Below, one piece after another: positions 8,336 to 14,955 of a DNA stretch of 64,000 bases. Numbering within the stretch: the stretch's first letter is position 1; the number at the start of each line of letters is the position of its first letter. A model generated the notes under the pieces. That model saw only the letters and a program-made list of their open reading frames with translations. It searched no databases and was not told the origin of the DNA. The position numbers and the translations under genes were made by a program. Origin of the DNA: Cellulophaga sp. Hel_I_12. GTDB lineage: Bacteria > Bacteroidota > Bacteroidia > Flavobacteriales > Flavobacteriaceae. The stretch covers positions 1,801,501-1,865,500 of the forward strand of contig NZ_JUHB01000001.1 in NCBI RefSeq assembly GCF_000799565.1. The letters run 5' to 3'.

Positions 8336-11300
8336 CCTTTTAAAAAATCTTCGTTTAGAATTTTCTTAAAATAAAAAAGTAATTCGTCCGCATCTGCTTT
8401 TGAAAAAACTAGAGGTGGTTTAATCTTAAGAATGTTATGGTCAGGCCCGTCAGTACTCATTAAAATAGCATGGTCTTTCATTCTATTGGCGAGGTACGCT
8501 GTTTGCGCGGCTAAAGGATTTCTTTGAGCATCGACGAACTCTACCCCTAAAAACAAGCCTTGACCTCGAACATCGCCGATAATAGGAAATTCTTGGGCTA
8601 TTTTTTTTAACTCGGTTTTTAAATAGTTTCCTACTACTAAAGCATGTTCTTGTAAGTGCTCTCGTTTAACGGTTTGTAATACCGTAAATCCAATAGCACA
8701 GGAAACTGGGTTTCCCCCAAAGGTGTTAAAAAACTCCATGCCGTTGGCAAACTTTTCGGCCACTTCTGGCGTACACACCACCGCTGCTAAAGGGTGTCCG
8801 TTGCCTAAGGGCTTTCCAATCGTGACAATATCAGGAACCACCTGATGCAGTTGAAAACCCCAAAAGGCCTTTCCTGTTCTCCCGCAACCCACTTGTACTT
8901 CATCAGAAATACACAGTCCGCCTGCCAATCGCACCGCTGTATAGGCCTTTGAAAGAAATCCTTCAGGGAGCTCTATTTGTCCTCCGCAACTAATAATTGG
9001 CTCGATAATAAAAGCAGCTACTCCCCTATTTTTGCGATGCACGGCATCAATTTGTCCTTGAACTTCCTGTGCATATAAATCTCCTGTATGTTCGCCTCTA
9101 TATATTCCTCTAAAGGCATCTGGTAAAGGAAAAACATGAGTGTGTTCAGGCGCGCCACCACCACCTTTGCCATCAAACTTATACGAGCTTATGCCCACAC
9201 AGGTATTTGTATTGCCGTGATACCCCACTTCCGAAGCAAGGATGTCTTTTTCTCCTGTGGCCGTAGTTGCCATTCGTATCGCAAGTTCATTGGCCTCACT
9301 ACCAGAGTTTACAAAATGAACTACACTTAATTCTGGGGGTAAGGTCTCTAAAAGCGCTTTTGCTAATTGGTTAATATTTTCATGCAGGTAGCGCGAATTG
9401 GTATTCAAAACAGCCATTTGCGCTTGGCCAGCCTTGACTACCTCATAGTTTTCATGCCCCACATGGGCTACATTATTCACCGTATCTAAATATTTTCTCC
9501 CAAACTGGTCCATTAAATACTGTTCCGAACCACGTACCATTTTAATAGGCGTGTTATACTGCAGGCTCATCCCTTTTCCTAAATGCTGCTTGCGATAGCT
9601 CATTATTGCTTCATTGCTCACCTTGTCCTTGGCCGCTAATACCTGAGACTTAAAAAACATATTTGGATCAGGACAGATACTTTTCCATACCCTAATTTGA
9701 TTAAAATACGCCACGCCTGGAAAATCATTTTTATAGTCTAAAAGTGATAGCATCATTTGAAAATGCAAGTGTGGTGCCCAATTACCATTTTCATGTGCGT
9801 TGCCTAAAAAGCCAATACAATCTCCTTTCTTTAGGTTTTGCCCTAGCTGTTTCTCCGCTATACTTTTCTGACTTAAATGGCCGTATAAAGTGTAGAATTC
9901 TAAATCAGGTGTTCTATGTTTTAAAATAATTAAACCGCCATAAGCTTTGTTCCCCTTCTCATGTACGGCAACCACGACCTCGCCGTCTAAGATAGCATGA
10001 ACAGGAGTTCCAGCGGCTAACCAAAAGTCGACGCCTAAATGAATGGTTCTACTTTCACGACCATAATTTCCTATTTTATCGTAGGCATTAGAGGTATAAA
10101 GACTTCGTGCTTCTAAGTATCCCCCAGCGATTACCTTATCCGGATGTTGCTTTTGAAGCTGATCTAATTTAAACTGGAAAAAATCAAGATTATTCATATC
10201 TTGAATATGTGAAACCCAAATACTTTCAACGCTTAGATCTAATTTCTCTAGCTTATTTGTACCCACAGTTGGAAATAAATCAGTGACCTGAAAATCATGA
10301 CTATGGGCCCACTCGTTAAACTTTTCTTCCTTCGGGTGCGCTGCCAATCCACAAGCCTCTCGAAAACTAAAATACGCAAATTCTGGACTAATTTTTTGCC
10401 ACTTTTTAAGTAGTTCCCAAGCTGGTTTTTCACTTATTTGCAAATATTCATTTTCTGGTTCCGTAATTTTATTGCTAGCAGATTTGGTAACAGAAATCAC
10501 CAATCGCATGGCAATAGCGCCATACAAATGTGCTAGTTCAGCGCTCTGTAAAGGAAAGGAGCTGTGATAGCCTTTTACGATGGGCAAGGCTGCTTCCAAA
10601 GGATCCTCATGATTCATAATGGCATAGGAACAACTTATAGCTACATCATTAATGACCTGCGTATACATGGCATCACCATAATCAATAATGGCCTTTACCC
10701 TTGGATGTATTAAGTCTGCGGAAACAATGACATTATGATCGTTAGCATCGTTATGTACTACTGATTTTCTTAAGCCTTGGTAGGTAGCTTGCTGCTTTTC
10801 AAAAATAGCTTGAAAATACTGAACCAGCTCTTTTTCTTCGGGATCAAAAAGATGTACATGAGCTTTGGTCCAAAGCGATTGCGCTACGTCCCAGGCAAAA
10901 TTTCTGTGTGCGTTTTCATGATCAAAACCTACTAGGCCTTGTGTAAGTTTTCCACATTCCGCTCCCAAACTTTGGCCTAACTCATTTAATTGGGGACTAA
11001 CACTGCTCCAGGTCCTTCCTGAAATCCAGGTTAATAAGCGCACATACCTATGCTGTCCTTTTTCGTCAATAAAAGAGGAGATAGCCTTACCCTTTTTATC
11101 TAAAATAACTTTTGGAATCCTAAGTTCAGGACTCTTTTCTTCCAGATAAGCTACTAGTTTTTGCTGAAAATCTAAATACGAAATAGCTTCATCAGGACGT
11201 GATATTTTTAAGATATAACTTTCTTGATCATTGGCGTCAATTCTAAAATTAAAATCTATTTCACCGGGTAGGGCTATAACTTTACCTGTAATCGTATAAA

Positions 11301-11358
11301 ATTCCGAAGCTATATTTTCAGCTATTTGTATGGTTATTTTAGGGGTATCCTGCATCAT
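8326..11358 (-). CDS. Three-domain fusion: APH-like kinase, M23 peptidase-like domain, class III aminotransferase
   Basis: 1010 residues in three parts. About 1-330 is an aminoglycoside/homoserine-kinase-like phosphotransferase with the catalytic loop VVHNDANDHN and the metal motif IIDYGD. About 370-560 is an M23/LytM-like domain with both zinc motifs intact, HLGVD and HLHF. About 580-1010 is a PLP-dependent class III aminotransferase with SGSEANELAIRMA and the lysine in TIGKPLGNGHP. The last domain is closest in type to the phospho-lyases AGXT2L1/AGXT2L2, which split phosphoethanolamine or phosphohydroxylysine. A kinase fused to a phospho-lyase suggests phosphorylation of an amino alcohol followed by elimination. 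There is no signal peptide, so a peptidoglycan role for the M23 part is doubtful. The architecture is recurrent in bacteria, but its substrate is unknown to me. Confidence 0.9.
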   Translation of the reverse strand: MMQDTPKITIQIAENIASEFYTITGKVIALPGEIDFNFRIDANDQESYILKISRPDEAISYLDFQQKLVAYLEEKSPELRIPKVILDKKGKAISSFIDEKGQHRYVRLLTWISGRTWSSVSPQLNELGQSLGAECGKLTQGLVGFDHENAHRNFAWDVAQSLWTKAHVHLFDPEEKELVQYFQAIFEKQQATYQGLRKSVVHNDANDHNVIVSADLIHPRVKAIIDYGDAMYTQVINDVAISCSYAIMNHEDPLEAALPIVKGYHSSFPLQSAELAHLYGAIAMRLVISVTKSASNKITEPENEYLQISEKPAWELLKKWQKISPEFAYFSFREACGLAAHPKEEKFNEWAHSHDFQVTDLFPTVGTNKLEKLDLSVESIWVSHIQDMNNLDFFQFKLDQLQKQHPDKVIAGGYLEARSLYTSNAYDKIGNYGRESRTIHLGVDFWLAAGTPVHAILDGEVVVAVHEKGNKAYGGLIILKHRTPDLEFYTLYGHLSQKSIAEKQLGQNLKKGDCIGFLGNAHENGNWAPHLHFQMMLSLLDYKNDFPGVAYFNQIRVWKSICPDPNMFFKSQVLAAKDKVSNEAIMSYRKQHLGKGMSLQYNTPIKMVRGSEQYLMDQFGRKYLDTVNNVAHVGHENYEVVKAGQAQMAVLNTNSRYLHENINQLAKALLETLPPELSVVHFVNSGSEANELAIRMATTATGEKDILASEVGYHGNTNTCVGISSYKFDGKGGGGAPEHTHVFPLPDAFRGIYRGEHTGDLYAQEVQGQIDAVHRKNRGVAAFIIEPIISCGGQIELPEGFLSKAYTAVRLAGGLCISDEVQVGCGRTGKAFWGFQLHQVVPDIVTIGKPLGNGHPLAAVVCTPEVAEKFANGMEFFNTFGGNPVSCAIGFTVLQTVKREHLQEHALVVGNYLKTELKKIAQEFPIIGDVRGQGLFLGVEFVDAQRNPLAAQTAYLANRMKDHAILMSTDGPDHNILKIKPPLVFSKADADELLFYFKKILNEDFLKGYE

Positions 11359-11511
11359 CGTTACAAAAAATTAAACAAACTAAAACGAGTTTAAAGATAA
11401 GCTGTTCTGCACGTGTAATCGTAAGCCTCTTTAACTTTTTTCTGAATTTTAAGGCTATTTTCTATGCGCATTTAAAGAGGTACAAGCACACAGCACCTTA
11501 CCTACCCCCGG

Positions 11512-11556
11512 TATGACAAAAATCATATTTTAAGGCCAGCATAGGTGCTAAATTTG
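11512..11556 (+). promoter_or_regulatory. Crp/Fnr-type operator and -7 box of the universal stress protein gene
   Basis: The dyad TATGA-N6-TCATA (11512-11527) has the half-site spacing of Crp and Fnr sites (TGTGA-N6-TCACA, TTGA-N6-TCAA). The octamer TAAATTTG at 11549-11556 is a full -7 match. The centre-to-centre distance is 33 bp, the same as at three other promoters here. The predicted start of transcription is near 11561, which puts the dyad at about -41.5. Confidence 0.6.
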
Positions 11557-11579
11557 AAAAACACTAAATAAGCCCCAGC

Positions 11580-12413
11580 ATGAAACACAACATATTACTA
11601 CCTACCGATTTTTCTGACAATGCATTCAATGCCTTACTTTATGCTTTAAAGTTATATGAAAAAGAATCCTGTACGTTCTACTTCTTAAACGTTACCTATT
11701 TATTAAGTTCCACCACGAGAACCTATATTACCACAAAATTTGTAGACGAATTACAAAAAGAGTCTTTAAGAAAGTTAAACGAATTAAAGCAACAAACCGA
11801 AATTGCCAACGACAATGTACATCATAGTTTTGAAATTATTTCAAGTGAAGAAGACTTAAAATTTGCCATTCCAAAAGCAGTTAAGGCACATGGCATTACC
11901 AGTATAGTGATGGGTACAAAAGGAGCTAGTAATGCCGTTGATATTTTTATGGGAAGTAATACGGTTGATGTTCTTAAAAAGGTTAAAAATTGCCCCATCC
12001 TAGTCGTTCCTGATGACCTTGAATTTGTTGCACCTAGCGCATTATTATTTCCGACAGATTATAATCGACCTTATAAAAATAAAGAATTAGAAGCTATACG
12101 AGCCTTGGCAACTTTGTTCAATACTACCATTAAAATTTTACATATTACTGTTGAAAAAGAACTCTCTGCCACCCAAGAGCTTCATAAAAAAATGCTAAGT
12201 GATTATTTTGAAAACCATCCGCACAGTTTTCATTGGGAAGCAGATTATACAAAAAAGTCAACGATCATTGCCACTTTTATTGAAGAAAACAAAATAGACC
12301 TCTTAGCCATGGTCAACTATAAACATAGTCTCTTAGAAGGCATCTTAAGGGAACCTGTAATCAAAAAAATAGCTTTTCATCCTACCGTTCCTGTATTGAT
12401 TATTCCGGAATAG
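11580..12413 (+). CDS. Universal stress protein, tandem UspA domains
   Basis: 277 residues with two Usp folds, at about 1-145 and 150-277. Each begins with an ILLPTDFS or LLFPTDY strand-loop. The first ends with MGTKGASNAVDIFMGSNT...CPILVVPD. The G-2x-G-9x-G-S/T ATP-binding pattern is recognisable in this first domain and weaker in the second (MVNYKHSLLEGILREP). Tandem Usp proteins are cytoplasmic and are induced by starvation, oxygen limitation or redox stress. The promoter carries a Crp/Fnr-like dyad. The SQR gene follows downstream, after a repeat-rich spacer, under a similar promoter, so both may belong to one redox regulon. Confidence 0.93.
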   Translation: MKHNILLPTDFSDNAFNALLYALKLYEKESCTFYFLNVTYLLSSTTRTYITTKFVDELQKESLRKLNELKQQTEIANDNVHHSFEIISSEEDLKFAIPKAVKAHGITSIVMGTKGASNAVDIFMGSNTVDVLKKVKNCPILVVPDDLEFVAPSALLFPTDYNRPYKNKELEAIRALATLFNTTIKILHITVEKELSATQELHKKMLSDYFENHPHSFHWEADYTKKSTIIATFIEENKIDLLAMVNYKHSLLEGILREPVIKKIAFHPTVPVLIIPE

Positions 12414-12426
12414 GTGAAAGGTAAAA

Positions 12427-12539
12427 AAGTTTCAAGTTTATGGTTTCAGGTTTAAAGTTTTTTGAGCTTGTACTTGTCTTGGGTCCTGGGTCTTGGGTTT
12501 TGGGTTTTGGGTTTTGGGTTTTGGGTTTTGGGTTTTGGG
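12427..12539. repeat. Heptamer-phased repeat tract, ending in six TTTTGGG copies
   Basis: Five degenerate heptamers sharing GTTT in register lie at 12427-12461. After a short unrelated stretch come TCTTGGG, TCCTGGG and TCTTGGG (12477-12497) and six perfect TTTTGGG units (12498-12539). The tract is intergenic, between the universal stress protein gene and SQR. The G-rich strand has many G3 runs separated by 4 nt, so a G-quadruplex is possible. Confidence 0.9.
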
Positions 12540-12612
12540 TAAAATTTACTTTTTTTATCCACTAAATAGCAACACGTATAAAAAAATAGCCCAATTTAAA
12601 ATTTTTAACTGT

Positions 12613-12656
12613 GTAACAAAAGTTACTGTGTGCCTCTTGAAAATTAACAACATTTG
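12613..12656 (+). promoter_or_regulatory. Crp/Fnr-type operator and -7 box of the SQR gene
   Basis: The inverted repeat GTAAC-AAAA-GTTAC (12613-12626) has its centre 33 bp before the centre of AACATTTG (12649-12656), a -7 box with 5 of 6 fixed bases. The half-sites are identical to those upstream of the peroxiredoxin gene. Predicted transcription start near 12661. Confidence 0.6.
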
Positions 12657-12742
12657 TGTGAACATCAAGTCTGATTTACAATAGGTTACTCTAATTTTTT
12701 TTCCAAGTCACCGCTGCAATCAAGCTTATAAATAGATAGAAA

Positions 12743-14200
12743 ATGTCCAAAATAGTGATTTTAGGAGCGGGTATTTCAGGCCATGTGGCTGCTGCACACT
12801 TACGTAGAAAGCTTTCAAAAGAACATGACGTTGTCGTGGTATCACCCAATGGTAATTATCAATGGATTCCGTCGAACATTTGGGTGGGTATCGGAAGAAT
12901 GAAATCAAAGCAAATTTTATTTCCGCTGGCCCCATTATATAAAAAAAAGGGAATTGGTTTTAAACAAGCTAAAGCGATGTCATTCTTCCCAGAAGGAGAC
13001 GCCACCGAAGAAAAACCTTATGTATTAGTGGAGCATGTGGTGGGCGAAAATAAAGGAAAAGAAGAAAAAGTTAGCTACGATTATTTGATCAATGCCACAG
13101 GGCCAAAACTCAATTTTGAAGCTACGGAAGGTTTAATTCCCGGTCAGAACAAAACCTATTCGGTTTGTACCTATACCCATGCAGATCATGCTTGGGAAGG
13201 TTTGCATGCTTTGATTGGAGAAATGAAAAAAGGCAAAAAAGTTAAAATTTTAATAGGCACAGGTCATGCCAAGGCTACCTGTCAAGGTGCTGCCTTTGAA
13301 TATATTTTAAATGTAGAACAAGAACTACGCAAACACAAGGTGCGCGATATGGCTGAAATTACATGGATATCGAACGAATACCAATTAGGTGATTTTGGTA
13401 TGGACGGCATGCTGCTTAGTTATGGCAGCCTAACCATGAAATCAAATGAAATGGTTGAAATGATTTTTGAAGACCGAGAAATTAAATGGATTTTAGGCGC
13501 CGGAGTGCAAAAAATAGAAGACGGTACTGCACATTATGAAAATTTAGCAGGTGAAAAAAAGTCAGAAACCTATGATTTCGCCATGCTTATTCCTTCGTTT
13601 TCTGGCCACGGTTTTAAAGCGTATGACAAAACTAATACAGATATTACCGATAAACTATTTAAAGGTTTTATGCTGGTTGATGCCGATTATACGGCTAAAC
13701 CTTACGAAGAATGGTCCGTTCAAGATTGGCCAGAAACCTATCAAAACCCTAGCTATAAAAATATATTTGCACCCGGAATTGCCTTTGCCCCGCCGCACAG
13801 CATTTCCAAACCTAGAAAAAGCCCCAATGGAACAGAAATATTTCCTGCGCCACCGAGAACAGGAATGCCTTCTGGAATTACTGCAAAATTAGTGGCAGAT
13901 AATATTATTGACAGCATTCAAAACGGGAAAGAATCGCTAGCACATAAAGGTTCTTTAGGAAATATGGGTGCCGCCTGTATTGCCTCTGCTGGTTATGGTT
14001 TAACGAGCGGCAGTGGAGTAAGCATCACAACCTTCCCCATTGTACCCGATTATCATAAATACCCAAAAACACAAGGGCGACAACTAGGAAAAACCTTTGG
14101 AGAAATAGGATTGGCAGGGCATTGGCTAAAACTAGCCTTACATTATGCCTTTATCTATAAAGCTAAAATGAAACCTTTTTGGTGGTTGATACCAGAATAA
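12743..14200 (+). CDS. Sulfide:quinone oxidoreductase (SQR) family flavoprotein
   Basis: 485 residues. It starts with an FAD-binding Rossmann motif, VILGAGISGHVAAAHL. Three cysteines sit in the places expected for SQR: C142 (YSVCTYTHADHAW), C180 (KATCQGAAFEY) and C412 (GAACIASAGYG). In SQR the last two carry the sulfur bridge and the reaction passes electrons from sulfide to quinone, leaving polysulfide or persulfide. The C-terminus HYAFIYKAKMKPFWWLIPE is amphipathic and aromatic, fitting peripheral membrane attachment. The protein would feed persulfide to the dioxygenase/rhodanese protein at 0.8-2.2 kb. The promoter has a Crp/Fnr-like dyad. A flavocytochrome-like role is less likely because all three Cys are kept. 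Confidence 0.85.
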   Translation: MSKIVILGAGISGHVAAAHLRRKLSKEHDVVVVSPNGNYQWIPSNIWVGIGRMKSKQILFPLAPLYKKKGIGFKQAKAMSFFPEGDATEEKPYVLVEHVVGENKGKEEKVSYDYLINATGPKLNFEATEGLIPGQNKTYSVCTYTHADHAWEGLHALIGEMKKGKKVKILIGTGHAKATCQGAAFEYILNVEQELRKHKVRDMAEITWISNEYQLGDFGMDGMLLSYGSLTMKSNEMVEMIFEDREIKWILGAGVQKIEDGTAHYENLAGEKKSETYDFAMLIPSFSGHGFKAYDKTNTDITDKLFKGFMLVDADYTAKPYEEWSVQDWPETYQNPSYKNIFAPGIAFAPPHSISKPRKSPNGTEIFPAPPRTGMPSGITAKLVADNIIDSIQNGKESLAHKGSLGNMGAACIASAGYGLTSGSGVSITTFPIVPDYHKYPKTQGRQLGKTFGEIGLAGHWLKLALHYAFIYKAKMKPFWWLIPE

Positions 14201-14253
14201 TAATGGGCTCGTGCCTTAACAGCATTTTGAAAAAATAACTAAATAACATTAAA

Positions 14254-14406
14254 ATGACACAAAGAATATCAAAGTACCAGCGTTTTAAAATGATGAATCC
14301 TGTTTTACAGTTTTTCAAATTCATTTATTTAAGTATAAAAATTATGATTGTTGTAGCAGGTGGCCACGGTGGTACCAAAGGAAAAAAACAACTTCCAGTG
14401 ATGTAA
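14254..14406 (+). CDS. Small 50-residue membrane-associated protein following SQR
   Basis: The frame ATG 14254 to TAA 14404-14406 encodes 50 residues. A basic N-terminus (MTQRISKYQRFK) is followed by a hydrophobic stretch VLQFFKFIYLSIKIMIVVAG and a Gly/His/Lys tail (GGHGGTKGKKQLPVM). It is 53 bp after SQR on the same strand with no terminator between. One membrane helix or an amphipathic helix is likely, possibly helping SQR or the quinone pool at the membrane. I know no function for it. Reasons to believe it is real: good length for the gap, sensible composition and an operon-like position. Confidence 0.6.
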   Translation: MTQRISKYQRFKMMNPVLQFFKFIYLSIKIMIVVAGGHGGTKGKKQLPVM

Positions 14407-14460
14407 TTTATCTTTGAGTTGCTGATTATCATTTTTTTATGATTTATACTACATATTTTT

Positions 14461-14468
14461 TATCTTAG
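14461..14468 (+). promoter_or_regulatory. -7-like box of the heavy-metal efflux operon
   Basis: TATCTTAG matches 5 of 6 fixed bases of TAnnTTTG and is followed by exactly 4 nt and then the GTG start codon. This would give a leaderless transcript. The same 4-nt spacing occurs before the genes at 32742 and 58584 on the minus strand. Confidence 0.45.
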
Positions 14469-14472
14469 CCTT

Positions 14473-14877
14473 GTGAAGTTATTTATTTCCATAACACTAT
14501 CGTTTACCATACTTCTTCAAAGTATGGGGTTTCAGTTTACTGATATCGCCCAGTTTGATGAGTTCATTGAGCACGCTAAATTTCACAGCGAAGAACATGG
14601 GGACAATATACTTGTGTTTATTTCAAAACATTATGGGGAATTAAAAGCCGAACATCAAAAAAATCACCAAGAAGAAGAAAAGGATCATGAGAAATTACCT
14701 TTTAATCATTCTTCTGGCTCTAACGCCGTCAATACCATTGCTTTTTTTATGGACTCATTTAAAAGTGATTTCCAAATTCCCGATTTTACGGCAACTGCAG
14801 AGTCTAATTTTTATTACCAAGTTCCTGTTTCTAACTTACATGAAAAAGGACTTTTTCAACCTCCTCGCAATTCATAA
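14473..14877 (+). CDS. His-rich secreted protein heading the heavy-metal RND operon
   Basis: 134 residues from a GTG start. The N-terminus MKLFISITLSFTILLQSMGF looks like a signal peptide. The mature part has many His, Glu and Asp (HAKFHSEEHGDN, KAEHQKNHQEEEKDHEK), suggesting periplasmic metal binding or sensing. It is directly upstream of the CzcA-like pump on the same strand. It resembles in size and position the HYC_CC_PP protein heading the metal cluster at 58 kb, but lacks the HYC and CC motifs. I do not recognise a named family. A periplasmic metal chaperone or buffer for the pump is inferred. The GTG start is supported by the signal peptide beginning there and by the -7-like box 4 nt upstream. 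Confidence 0.75.
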   Translation: MKLFISITLSFTILLQSMGFQFTDIAQFDEFIEHAKFHSEEHGDNILVFISKHYGELKAEHQKNHQEEEKDHEKLPFNHSSGSNAVNTIAFFMDSFKSDFQIPDFTATAESNFYYQVPVSNLHEKGLFQPPRNS

Positions 14878-14955
14878 ATACGATCGTTTTAAACTTTTAA
14901 TAGCCTTAGCAATCCATGTTGCTACTTAGCTTAACGTATTTTATTTTATGAAAAA

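Larger units (their letters stand above)
12414..12742. other. Intergenic region, 329 bp
   Basis: Holds the heptamer tract (12427-12539) and the SQR operator/promoter (12613-12656), followed by a leader of about 80 nt before the SQR start. I see no convincing small gene and no terminator other than what the repeat itself might provide. Confidence 0.8.

Noticed and set aside
12481..12540. CRISPR array or true telomeric repeat
   Set aside because: Units are 7 bp without spacers, there are no cas genes, and the tract lies inside a chromosome between two genes.
14425..14445. ATCAT-N6-ATGAT as a Crp/Fnr site before the heavy-metal operon
   Set aside because: The half-sites are in the opposite orientation to TGA-N6-TCA and the spacing to the -7-like box is wrong.
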